This document shows, in pieces, positions 45,682 through 53,670 of a stretch of 64,000 nucleotides of DNA. The notes under the pieces were generated by a model. It saw only the letters and a list, made by a program, of their open reading frames with translations, searched no databases and was not told the origin of the DNA. How positions within the stretch are numbered: position 1 is the stretch's first letter; each line of letters opens with the position of its first letter. A program made the position numbers and the translations under genes. Source of the stretch: Bog-532 sp963732345 (GTDB lineage Bacteria > Actinomycetota > Actinomycetes > Streptosporangiales > Streptosporangiaceae); assembly GCA_963732345.1 (NCBI GenBank), contig CAVSZI010000006.1, positions 100,990-164,989 of the forward strand. Direction: 5' to 3'.

Positions 45682-45960
45682 CTAGGGGCAGAGCAGTCGA
45701 TAGAGGTCGTTGACGCAGCTCAAAGGCTTGCGACGGTCACATAGCGTCGGTGTCATGCGCTGCGGTTGCTGCACTCTACTGCTGCACAGCCTGAGTTGGG
45801 CGAGGCCTGCCCCGGGGTCGCCGAAGGCGGCAGCCTCAACGAACTCGGCCCACGTCACCGACCGCTCGCCACGAGGTTCGGCGCGTATGACCGGGCGGTA
45901 ATCGCAACCGCGGCAGGTCCCGCCGTCAAGCCACCAGTGCAGCGCCGATTGCGGACGCGC
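45682..45960 (-). pseudogene. C-terminal gene fragment
   Basis: A minus-strand frame without a start reads HWWLDGGTCRGCDYRPVIRA and ERSVTWAEFVEAAAFGDPGA, ending at 45682 in an arginine- and cysteine-containing tail that overlaps the direct repeat. It looks like a genuine but truncated coding sequence. Family not recognised. Confidence 0.4.
45699..45793 (+). repeat. Imperfect direct repeat, copy 2
   Basis: Partner of 43900-43993. The CTGTAC arm motif is degraded here to CTGCAC, and the tRNA core is missing, so it may be a decayed internal island end. Confidence 0.45.
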
Positions 45961-45981
45961 AGCAGTCGCGCGGTCTCGGCT

Positions 45982-46278
45982 TCAGAGAACTGAGCCGCCC
46001 CGGAGGGCTTCGGTCACCTGCGCGGTACCGGCCCGGACGGTTTCGGCGACCGCAGTGCCGCTCGCCGCCGCCTGCTTGGTGAGCTTCCGCTGAGCATTCA
46101 GCTGAGCATGCACCAGCTTGTCGGCCAAGTCGAACGTCTGGTCGATCAACTCGCTATTCACTGGCGTCGCGCCAAACGCCTGCTGAAAGGACCGGTTCCA
46201 GGTCTCGAGTATGGCCAGCAATGCGACCTGAGCCTGCTTGACCATCTCGGTGTATGACTGCTCCTGCGGGTTCGCCAT
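45982..46278 (-). CDS. Phasin-like helical protein
   Basis: 98 aa from ATG 46278 (GGAGGCGAC upstream). It is wholly helical: YTEMVKQAQVALLAILETWN, IDQTFDLADKLVHAQLNAQR, and GTAVAETVRAGTAQVTEAL. The pattern is like phasin-family proteins that coat polyester granules or membranes. The C-terminus of the CBS-BON protein upstream (QLLTSQRNFAENLIQAI) has a similar motif, which suggests a shared location. Confidence 0.55.
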   Translation of the reverse strand: MANPQEQSYTEMVKQAQVALLAILETWNRSFQQAFGATPVNSELIDQTFDLADKLVHAQLNAQRKLTKQAAASGTAVAETVRAGTAQVTEALRGGSVL

Positions 46279-46671
46279 GATGTCGCCTCCACGCACACTC
46301 TGTGCTGAAAATGTTACCGCCAGATGAACTATCACGCTGCGTCGCGTGTCGCTAATTAGCAGAAATGTGACAGTCCCGCCGTGCACCCGGGAGCGGACCA
46401 GGACGGTACGGCACTGGCCGCCGCTGGCGGGCCAGGCCCACGGTGGACGCACTGGTGGCCAGCCCTCCGGAAAGCCGTGCCTGACAGTTGGACCAAACTT
46501 CTGGTCACAAGTAGCCAGTACAGCTCCCCGGAACCGGACGCTGCGCTGCCCATCGACGGACCTGGGCAGATCGATTCCGCCCATGTGCGGCCAGGGCATC
46601 TAGCGGGCAGCGCGCCTGTGCGGGCAGTGACCTTCTATAGGATCATCCCGGGCCGCCGCGTGTGCGGGATG

Positions 46672-47727
46672 CTATTCTGCATCACCCTCTTTGGTGCCCG
46701 GGCCTTCCTTGACGCCGAACACCGGCTTAATTGCCTGGATTAGGTTCTCAGCGAAGTTCCGCTGGGAAGTGAGTAGCTGCTCAGTGAAGTCGTAGGTACT
46801 GGCCACGATTTCCTCGGGCGTGGCCAGAGTGTCGTTTTCCGGCAGGCTGGGCGCCGGGGCGGACGAAGTGGCCGACTCAATGGGATTGAGCCTGTTCACC
46901 ACGCTCACTACGCCGTCAATGTCCCAGGTGAGCCGGACCGCTATCCGGATCAGGTCATTGTGCTCGGCGGATCCGAGGTGGCCCGCCAGGGTCACAATGC
47001 CGTTATGGACTCGTACTGTGGCGCCCGCTGGGTCCGCGAGCGGGATCTGGGTGAGCATCTCGTGGACTTCCCGGGCGATGTCCTCGTCCGGGCGGAGGAA
47101 GACGCTCAGCAGGTCACAGCGGCTCACGATCCCGATCAGGTTGCCGCCAAAGATGCTCGTGCTGGCGTCGACCACCGGCAGCCGCTTGAGGTGGCGGCTG
47201 TTCATTAGCCTGGCGGCGGCCGACAGGGTTGCGTCCGGGTGGATCGTGATGGCCGGTGAAGTCATCAGCTCACCCGCCGTCAGAGCCAGGTGCCTCTTAT
47301 CGCCGACATGCCGGTGGAGGCGGCCGCCCGGTTCGAGCTGGGCGTCCCGCGTGCGCTTGTCCAGCACGCTGAGCAGGTCGGCCTCGGACACTACCCCGGC
47401 GACATGGCGGCCCAAGATCAGTACCGGCACGGCGCTGATCTTGTGCTTGGCCATCCGGGCGGCGATCTCCTTGTAGGGGGTCATCTTGTCCACAGTCACC
47501 ACAGAGGTCGTCATGACGTCCCTGACCCGGTGGTGCGATCGGCCGTGATGCTGCTTCTCCCTGCCGTGGGCATGCGGACTGGTGGTCGAAGACGCGGCTG
47601 TAGCAGCCCGCTCTGTGGACTGCTCCGACATGTGGTCCACACCCGTGGCCTTGCCGGAGGGGGACCCGTACGAATCAGCCTCGAACTGGCGAAGCATAGC
47701 GTCACGGTGCATATCGCTGCGTGTCAT
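46672..47727 (-). CDS. Tandem CBS domain and BON domain protein
   Basis: 351 aa from ATG 47727 (GAGAGGGG upstream). Two CBS domains: VRDVMTTSVVTVDKMTPYKE (about 70-125) and AGELMTSPAITIHPDATLSA (about 150-215). A BON domain follows (about 225-295, VRVHNGIVTLAGHLGSAEHN). The C-terminal 30 residues resemble the adjacent phasin-like protein. CBS pairs bind adenine nucleotides, and BON domains bind membranes. The protein probably acts in stress or energy sensing. Confidence 0.85.
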   Translation of the reverse strand: MTRSDMHRDAMLRQFEADSYGSPSGKATGVDHMSEQSTERAATAASSTTSPHAHGREKQHHGRSHHRVRDVMTTSVVTVDKMTPYKEIAARMAKHKISAVPVLILGRHVAGVVSEADLLSVLDKRTRDAQLEPGGRLHRHVGDKRHLALTAGELMTSPAITIHPDATLSAAARLMNSRHLKRLPVVDASTSIFGGNLIGIVSRCDLLSVFLRPDEDIAREVHEMLTQIPLADPAGATVRVHNGIVTLAGHLGSAEHNDLIRIAVRLTWDIDGVVSVVNRLNPIESATSSAPAPSLPENDTLATPEEIVASTYDFTEQLLTSQRNFAENLIQAIKPVFGVKEGPGTKEGDAE

Positions 47728-48156
47728 GTCCCTCTCCCCTCTCTCGTGGTTCTTAGCCCGGGGAATACTGCACATTCGCCGAGTCCGTCACGGCCGAATG
47801 TCACGATCAGCGGGGACCTCCGTCACGAGCCGTGGTCCGTGGCGTGGGGCGCGAGTTGATGCGTGCGGCGGCCAACTCGGCGGCGGTCCGACCAGCCTAA
47901 CGATGGGCATCCTCAGACCCCTGTACGGCAGCCTGAGGAGTGGCGCAAGCCTTCCAGTACGCGATGAGCACCGTGTGGGGAGTGCCGCGCAACAATCGGC
48001 CGAACCCGTTCAAGGCCCGTGGCCTGAGCCTGCTGCAAGTGCCGTTGCAGTATTAGAGGACGATTCGCGAGCTTATGCCCGTCTTGTCGTTGTGTGATCA
48101 GGTGGATCTGTGGTGTTACGGCCGGTCGGCGGGCCTGGCCATGCTTGGATGGCCAG
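47728..48156. other. Region between CBS-BON gene and IS5-type transposase
   Basis: No intact gene. A degraded frame reads PVQGPWPEPAASAVAVLEDD on the plus strand, without a start or recognised family. The left end of the insertion sequence should lie in 48050-48130, but I could not match it to a right terminal repeat. Confidence 0.3.
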
Positions 48157-48981
48157 ATGATCGAGCGCAAACGGTACCCCAGTGATTTAACCGATGAGCG
48201 CTGGGCGCTGATCGAGCCGGTGATCACCGCGTGGAAGGCCGCGCACCCCTCGGTCAGCGGTCACCAGGGCGGGTATGAGCTGCGGGAGATCGTGAACGCG
48301 ATCTTGTACCAGTCCCGGACCGGCTGCCAGTGGGACTACCTGCCGCATGACCTGCCGCCGCGCAGCGCGGCGTACTACTACTTCGCCCGCTGACGCGACG
48401 ACGGCACTGACCAGGCCATCCACGACCTGCTGCGCTGGCACGCGCGGGAGAAGAAGGGCCGCAAGGCCAACCCGACCTGTCGTGCTGGACACCCAGAGCG
48501 TGCACGCGGCCTCCTCGGTCCCGGCGGATACGACCGGGAAGGACCCCGGCAAGAAGGTGCCCGGCCGCAAGCGGTGCCTGGCCGTGGACGTCCTGGGACT
48601 GGTCGTCGCCGTCGTCGTCCTGGCGGCCTCGGCGCACGAGAACGCCGCTGGGATCGCCTTACTGGACCAGGTTGCCGCGCAGGCCGGCACGTGCGCAAGG
48701 CGCTGGTGGACCAGGGCTTCAAGAGCTCGGTCGTGTCCTACGGCGCCGCCGTGGGCATCGACGTGCAGGTCGTGGAGCGCAACCCGGCCGACCGGGGCTT
48801 CGTCCCCCAGCCGAAACGCTGGGTGGTGGAGCAGACGTTCGGCATCTTGTCCTTCCACCGGCGCCTGTCCGCGATTACGACACCGGCTCTCCAGTTCGGC
48901 GTCCGCGTGTACTGGGCGATAACCGACGTGATGGCCCGGCGACTGACCGCACTCCACCATCGTCATCACTACCCACATTGA
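48157..48981 (+). pseudogene. IS5-family DDE transposase, inactivated
   Basis: From ATG 48157 the frame reads YPSDLTDERWALIEPVITAW and SRTGCQWDYLPHDLPPRSAA, then meets TGA at 48391 in the place of the conserved Trp codon of YYYFARW. It continues AIHDLLRWHAREKKGRKANP, shifts frame near 48475 to VVLDTQSVHAASSV (first Asp) and shifts back near 48690 to KALVDQGFKSS (second Asp) and PKRWVVEQTFGIL (Glu). One nonsense change and two indels make it non-functional. Confidence 0.85.
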
Positions 48982-49077
48982 AAACACAGCAAACTTAAGT
49001 GTCAACGGTCCCTGGCCACTCGTGTCCCTGCTTCCGATAGCTGCCAACTCCAGGTCCGGGCAGGTTCTGTCAAGGCC

Positions 49078-49147
49078 GTCTTCGCGTGTACGTGCACCAG
49101 GCAGCTCGACGGGTGTGGTTGTCCTGCGGTCACAGACGGCCTTGACA
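49078..49147. repeat. Inverted repeat upstream of integrase fragment
   Basis: TGTCAAGGCCGTCT (49078-49091) and AGACGGCCTTGACA (49134-49147) are perfect 14-base arms, each bordered by an AGGTTCTG-type hexamer. The region 48982-49344 has no gene. It could be an operator or part of a lost recombination site. Confidence 0.5.
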
Positions 49148-49344
49148 GGTTCTGACCGGCCCCGGATAATCCCGGCAGCGGGAGCAGGGACGCCCCCACC
49201 TGCACAGGTGAAACGTGCTGTATGTCAAGCGGCCTGGGTTTCATCTTTTCGCGCCAGCCGACCGGCGCTGGGCGCCGCCGTAGCGGGAGCGCCAGCGGGA
49301 GCTGCGGCGTGCGCGCCGTGTTGGCGGCGCGAGCGGCCCGGCGG

Positions 49345-50243
49345 GCCGCCTTGACAAGCTCCAGGTCAAAGACATCAGGCAATGGCTGAACCAGCTTGCC
49401 CGGATCTGTCAGTGCTGCGCCCAGGGTAAGGATGCCGCCCGCCCGGAGGCTAAGCGCCGGTGCTGCGCTGTTGGAGAATGCTGCCAGGCTGTCCTTTCCG
49501 CACGGAGCCGCGCCGATGCTCGCGACACACTCCGGGCCGCGCTCACGTGTGCGGTGGAAGAGCAGGTCATTTCTCGCAACCTCGTGACCGTGGTCAAGCT
49601 GCCTGCGTCGCGCAAGCGCAAGCGTCGCTGGTGGACCGTCGATGAAGCCCGCCGGTTCCTGGAGTCCGCCCGTCGCAGTGGGGAGACGTTTTACGCGGCA
49701 TTTGTCCTGATCCTCGTCATGGGCCTGCGCAAGGGAGAGGTGCTCGGGCTCACTTGGGAGCTGATCGACTTTGACGCCGCCGAACTATATGTGAGCGAGC
49801 AGGTCCAGCGAGTCGGCCGTCAGCTCCTTCGCCGCCAGGTCAAGACAGAGACATCAGAAGCGCCCCTCCCCCTTATTGACCTGTGCATCGCCGCGCTCAA
49901 GTTCCGCAAGGAGCAGCAGGACGCTGACCGCGAGCGCGCTGGGGATGCGTGGATCGAGACTGGCCTGGTCTTCACGACCCGGCACGGCACGGCGATCGAG
50001 CCACGCAACTTCAGCCGGAGCTTCGATCGCTGCATCATCAAGGCAGGTGTTCCCCGGATCACCGTGCATGGCACCCGGAAGACCTGCGGCTCACTGCTGG
50101 CCGCCCTGGAGGTCCACCCGCGCGTAGCCATGCAGATCCTGCGGCACAGCAAGATCGCCGTCACGATGGAGATTTACACCGAGGTGCCCTCCGCCGCCAC
50201 CCGTGATGCGCTCAAGAAGCTCGGCCAATGGCTCGGCAGCTAG
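49345..50243 (+). pseudogene. Tyrosine integrase of island 1, N-terminally truncated
   Basis: The frame starts within the core-binding domain (KLQVKDIRQWLNQLARICQC, TLRAALTCAVEEQVISRNLV) and has a full catalytic domain: Arg in LVMGLRKGEVLGLTW, HxxR in HGTRKTCGS, His in ILRHSKIAVTM and Tyr in EIYTEV. The arm-binding N-terminus is missing; a GTG at 49554 would give only 229 residues. The gene ends 52 bases before an att copy, as in pSAM2-like elements. It is the likely former integrase of island 1. Confidence 0.75.
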
Positions 50244-50246
50244 GAC

Positions 50247-50271
50247 GTTGCTGTACTCCCGTGTTGTACGG
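50247..50271. promoter_or_regulatory. Island 1 integrase arm-type site, right
   Basis: GTTGCTGTACTCCC followed by GTGTTGTACGG matches the left arm site at 43966-43990 in 22 of 25 positions. It lies four bases after the integrase stop and 24 before the att core. Confidence 0.5.
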
Positions 50272-50282
50272 GCAGCAATAAA

Positions 50283-50362
50283 GGCCGGTTACAAGATCGG
50301 AACCGGCCGCTGAGCTTGGGTGGGCGATACTGGGATCGAACCAGTGACCTCCTCGGTGTGAA
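50283..50362 (-). repeat. att site between islands: second copy of tRNA-Val 3' half
   Basis: 50295-50362 repeats 43816-43882 (anticodon loop TTCACAC, T-arm and acceptor end). Beyond the tRNA end the arms GGCCGGTT (50283) and AACCGGCC (50301) form a terminator-like hairpin. It is the junction of islands 1 and 2. Confidence 0.85.
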
Positions 50363-50470
50363 TGGGGTCCGATCATCTTCCTGGCCACGGCTTTCCGGTG
50401 GAAGGCCAGGTCAGAGGCTTCTCTTCGGCACAGTTGGGAGAGATTCAGGGCGGTCCGCGCTAGTTGCGAC

Positions 50471-50488
50471 CTCCCAAATTCCTCCCAG
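50471..50488. promoter_or_regulatory. Island 2 arm-type repeat, left
   Basis: CTCCCAAATTCCTCCCAG contains two CTCCC units 11 bases apart. An identical 18-base copy lies at 63898-63915 at the other end of island 2, in the same orientation. It parallels the arm repeats of island 1. Confidence 0.5.
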
Positions 50489-50553
50489 TTGATCATGGAG
50501 GAGCAGCTCATGCCCGATCCCCATTCCACCAGGCACGCAACGGAGGCGGGGCG

Positions 50554-51333
50554 ATGACGACGCTTACCGCTTCCTCGCAGCTCACCGATGGCTGCGACGT
50601 GGCCATGGCTAACGCTACCGACCGGCTTATTCGCATCTCCACGGCGGTCGCTGTACTCGCGGTGGCGAGCGTCGCCGCGTATGTGTCGTACTGGCACGCC
50701 TACGCGGTCGTACGGACCCACGGCGAGAGTGGCCTCACCGCCCGGCTGGAACCAGCCACGATCGATGGCCTGGTCTACGCCTCTAGCATGGTGATCTTGT
50801 ACGCGGCGAGGCACGGGAGTCCCGTGCCTCGCTTGGCCCGCTGGCTGCTCGGGCTGGGGATCGCGGCCACTTTGACGGCGAACATGGCCCAGGGCTGGTC
50901 ACATGGTCCTGTCGGAGCTGCGGTCGCGGCCTGGCCTGCGGTCAGTCTCGTGGGTTCATATGAGCTCCTGGTCTGGCTCATCCGCACTGCTGGGACGGTG
51001 GAACGTGGAGTCTCAAGTGAGCACCCAGCCGCGGCCGACGGCGGGCACCATGGCCGGAACGAATTTAGCTCAGCTGCCGAGAAAGGAAGGCGGACGAGCC
51101 AGCAGGCCTGCAATGACGACACCCTCAGGCGGGAAGATTCCGGAGATAACGTAAATGACGAAGCGGTAGCGGCTTACCAGATGAGCGTTCAGGCGGGAAA
51201 TCCACTTTCCGAGCGAAAGCTGGCACAAACGTTCGGTCGAACCTCCCGCCGCTGGGCGCGAGCCAGGATCAGCCATGCCCGGCAGGTACCGCTTCCCGCG
51301 GCCGTCCAGGAGACTCCGGCAGACTCGGCTTGA
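50554..51333 (+). CDS. DUF2637 membrane protein of integrative elements
   Basis: 259 aa from ATG 50554 (GGAGGCGGGG upstream). Four hydrophobic segments occur in the first 155 residues (STAVAVLAVASVAAYVSYWH, LEPATIDGLVYASSMVIL, LLGLGIAATLTANMAQGWSH), the DUF2637 pattern common on actinomycete ICEs and plasmids, where it is linked to plasmid spread. The C-terminal half is a soluble, helix-turn-helix-like tail (GNPLSERKLAQTFGRTSRRW). It is the first gene of island 2. Confidence 0.8.
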   Translation: MTTLTASSQLTDGCDVAMANATDRLIRISTAVAVLAVASVAAYVSYWHAYAVVRTHGESGLTARLEPATIDGLVYASSMVILYAARHGSPVPRLARWLLGLGIAATLTANMAQGWSHGPVGAAVAAWPAVSLVGSYELLVWLIRTAGTVERGVSSEHPAAADGGHHGRNEFSSAAEKGRRTSQQACNDDTLRREDSGDNVNDEAVAAYQMSVQAGNPLSERKLAQTFGRTSRRWARARISHARQVPLPAAVQETPADSA

Positions 51334-51553
51334 GCCGCGGCAACGACAGCAGAAACTTGAGAGTCATGATCTGCCGGTTAACAGAAGGCCTGTCGTGGCC
51401 GGGAGCGCCCCGGGGCTGTCAGCAGCGTCACCCTGTCCTGCCTGCATAAAGGCGTTCCAGGGCTAACAAGGCCATGTTAGCGGCCGTGCCGTCTTGTGCC
51501 GGGTAATGCCGTTTTGTACGTGGAGTTTTTGTGGGGGCCGCCGGCCGCGGGCG
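51334..51553. other. Non-coding region after DUF2637 gene
   Basis: No supported gene. The stretch up to 52440 holds scattered palindromes (listed separately) but only short or compositionally poor frames, one of which (ATG 52008, GGGGAGGCGG upstream, MTAALIAPLIPPRARPGGR) might be a small gene of 51 codons. Confidence 0.3.
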
Positions 51554-51587
51554 CGGACTTGTGGGGATTCTGTGGGGACATCCACAG
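51554..51587. promoter_or_regulatory. TGTGGGGA iterons with palindrome
   Basis: TTGTGGGGATTC and TGTGGGGAC are spaced 12 bases apart, and the second forms CTGTGG-GGACAT-CCACAG. The arrangement resembles DnaA-like or initiator-binding iterons. No replication gene is found beside it. Confidence 0.3.
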
Positions 51588-51628
51588 GCCGAAGTCAGCC
51601 ATCCGGCGGAACCACGCCCGGAGGGAGT

Positions 51629-51645
51629 GATAACGGACCGTTATC
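51629..51645. promoter_or_regulatory. Perfect 17-base palindrome operator
   Basis: GATAACGG-A-CCGTTATC lies in otherwise non-coding DNA of island 2. Its form suits a dimeric repressor such as the KorA/GntR types that control actinomycete ICEs, but no cognate gene is present nearby. Confidence 0.45.
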
Positions 51646-52162
51646 CGGTCTACCGGACGTCGCCTTCGTGCCCCGGAGCAGCGTCTATGAACCGATAGGC
51701 TCCGACGGCTCCCACGCCTTGCCGGGCCCAAAGGTGTCAACGCCGCCCTGCCACCAGCGCGTTGCCGACGCCAGATCGATCGAACGCGCGACGCAATCAA
51801 GACACCCAGAGTCGGCTGATCTGTGTGCGGCCTCCCGCCCAGCAGCGTACGGGTATCCAGCCGGAGCAAATAGCCCATCGCTGATGGTGTTCAAGTCCCC
51901 CCTCGGACACCCAAACACGGGAAATTTCCCGCAAAACAGACATCACTCGAACACGCTGCCTGTCGGCGACCGGGCTGTCCCGGCCCCTCCCTGCGGGGAG
52001 GCGGCCATGACCGCCGCGCTCATCGCTCCCCTCATTCCCCCGCGTGCCCGGCCAGGCGGCCGGGAGCGGAGCAGGACGGGGACGGCCCGCCCCCTGCCCG
52101 TCGCCGGCGCTGTCGATGATCCGCAGCCGTCGAGTCGAGTGAAAGCCCAGACATTTTTCTAG

Positions 52163-52342
52163 ATTGACCCACTCGCCCCCCGGCTGGGGCTGGATCCGCG
52201 CGACCTCGAACAGCAGCTCCGGGCGCGGATCACCGAGGAGATAGAGTCCGTCGGCCCCGATCTGCGCCGCCATGCCGCCCAGGCTACTGCTGCCCGTGCG
52301 CGTCATCAATCCGCTGTCGCTCGTGCCGCGCACGCTACTTAA
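52163..52342 (+). pseudogene. C-terminal fragment of an unknown island protein
   Basis: After an in-frame TAG the frame reads LAPRLGLDPRDLEQQLRARI, EEIESVGPDLRRHAAQATAA and RARHQSAVARAAHA to a stop at 52342. It is strongly helical and charged. There is no start codon, so it is a truncated gene end. Confidence 0.3.
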
Positions 52343-52375
52343 GAGATCACGCGCCTCTCGTGTGCTCGTGTCACG

Positions 52376-52401
52376 CATCCGGTTACTACGGGTACGACCG
52401 G
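52376..52401 (+). repeat. Imperfect direct repeat flanking integrase pseudogene (copy 1)
   Basis: CATCCGGTTACTACG then GGTACGACCGG. A similar sequence, with two bases fewer, lies at 53365-53388. Together they bracket the integrase pseudogene. Confidence 0.45.
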
Positions 52402-52575
52402 AATACGCCGGAAACCCGCCGTAGATCTTGAAGTGTGCTGGTCAGTGGTCGCTGGGCAGGCTGCCGATCGCGCGTTCGCGGTCGGCCTGGGTGGGCAGGC
52501 TGTACCGGCGTGTTTGATCCAATCGCTTGTGGCCCATGAGTTCGGCGACGAGGACGAGGTTGTGGCCTTGGCGGA

Positions 52576-52611
52576 AACTGGTAGGGAGCGGTTTACCAAC
52601 TATGCTGAATG
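52576..52611 (-). repeat. 36-bp sequence shared with 63630-63665
   Basis: On the minus strand it reads GTTGGTAAACCGCTCCCTAC then CAGTT, about 83% identical over 36 bases to 63630-63665. In both places it directly precedes the C-terminal piece of a truncated tyrosine integrase. Confidence 0.5.
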
Positions 52612-52686
52612 GGTTGGCGGGACGACAGGCCGGTAGTGGCATCTGCCCTTGTCGCTGCGATTTTCGTTGCTCTTGCCGCATCATGC

Positions 52687-52867
52687 TTGCGTCTGATGCA
52701 ACCAGAGTGGACGCAACATCGTGGCATCTGACGCCACACTGTCCTGTCACGGCCGTCCTGGCCTGCGGGTTCGCCCTGTCGCCGCGATGGCCGCCTCGTC
52801 GCGCCCGGACCGGTAGCCCCTACGGCGCCGTCCTCACGCCGGACGCGGAACATTGCATCTGATGCAA
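52687..52867. promoter_or_regulatory. Three near-identical 15-base palindromes
   Basis: TTGCATCTGATGCAA at 52853-52867, TTGCGTCTGATGCAA at 52687-52701 and TGGCATCTGACGCCA at 52722-52736 share the centre CRTCTGAYG. All are in the 270-bp insert that splits the integrase pseudogene. They look like repeated operators for one dimeric protein. Confidence 0.55.
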
Positions 52868-52914
52868 CTCCGCGCCTTTCGAGTGTGGTGCCGAAGGTAT
52901 GACGCAGGACGTGG

Positions 52915-53204
52915 GTGGTGAACTCGTCTGTCAGGTGCGCCTCGTCGGCGATGGCGCCCAGGATGCCGTCGGCGCCGCGGGCGCCGAGCCGTGCGCCGCG
53001 GTGGTTGAGCAGCAGTGCGCTGGTGCGGGCGGAGCCCTTCCAGGCCGGCCGTTCGTCATTGATCCATAGGGCGAGGTCGGGTCGCAGTTGCGGGTGGACG
53101 GGGACCTCCCGGTATGTGCCGCCCTTGCCGGCGCGCACGATGACGATTCCTTCCGGGCGGACAGGCGGATGTCGTCGAGGTCCAGGGCGATGACCTCGCC
53201 CAGG
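52915..53204 (+). repeat. 290-bp inverted duplication, copy 1 (partner 59501-59790)
   Basis: The integrase catalytic segment here is repeated in opposite orientation at 59501-59790. Both copies carry the same one-base frameshift, so the copy was made after the mutation. Confidence 0.85.
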
Positions 53205-53364
53205 CGCAGCCCGGCGTAGAACGGGATCAAGGCGAGGACCCGGTCGCGGGGGCTGACCCATCGTTCCACGGCGCGCAGCCAGCGGGTCACGTCGCGGGGG
53301 TCGAGGGCGCGTGGGGCGGCTTGGGGCAGGTCGAGGCGGCGCACGTCGGGGGCGCCCAGGCCGT

Positions 53365-53388
53365 CATCCGGTTACTGCGTACGGCCGG
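53365..53388 (+). repeat. Imperfect direct repeat flanking integrase pseudogene (copy 2)
   Basis: CATCCGGTTACTGCG then TACGGCCGG, partner of 52376-52401. Confidence 0.45.
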
Positions 53389-53413
53389 GGCAGGTGAATA
53401 TGCTGGAGCTACT

Positions 53414-53556
53414 TCACGCCGTGCCAGGGCCGCCGTCCGCTCTCCCGATCCAGCGGGCGAGGTTGGCGCGGGCGGTCGGGGTGTGCGGGTGCTCCGGGCC
53501 AGACACCCGCTCGAGCACGGGCAGCAGCCCGGCGAAAGCCGCGTGATGAAACCCTA
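53414..53556 (-). pseudogene. Tetratricopeptide-repeat protein fragment
   Basis: The minus strand reads GLLPVLERVSGPEHPHTPTA and RANLARWIGRADG, one repeat of the kind found in actinobacterial NB-ARC/TPR proteins (GPEHPxTLxxRxNLA). Neither end is complete. Confidence 0.55.
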
Positions 53557-53670
53557 GGCTGCGGAACGGATGTGATCTGCGATGGGTATCGGGCATGACT
53601 ATCCTGTACGTATAGGGGTCTGAGCGGCCCACGGCCTCAGACCCGACGGGCACTACCAGGCTGATCTCCC

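Larger units (their letters stand above)
52442..53400 (-). pseudogene. Tyrosine recombinase pseudogene split by a 270-bp insert
   Basis: Reading the minus strand: LDPRDVTRWLRAVERWVSPR, ALIPFYAGLRLGEVIALDLD (catalytic Arg), a one-base frameshift at about 53160, then GIVIVRAGKGGTYREVPVHP and THVLRHTFGTTLERRG (HxxR) to 52868. The C-terminal end (GHNLVLVAELMGHKRLDQT with Tyr in RRYSLP) resumes at about 52575 and stops at 52442. Between them lie about 290 bases with operator-like palindromes. The N-terminus is missing. Confidence 0.75.

Noticed and set aside
49002..49382. Minus-strand frame beginning MPDVFDLELVKAARRAARAA
   Set aside because: It lies antisense to the integrase remnant and spans the inverted repeat; no domain, and the tail is compositionally random.
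51885..51915. tRNA-like T-arm (GTTCAAGTCC) in island 2
   Set aside because: The five-base T stem does not pair properly and no acceptor partner or anticodon arm is found upstream, so it is not called as a tRNA. It could be a decayed att copy.
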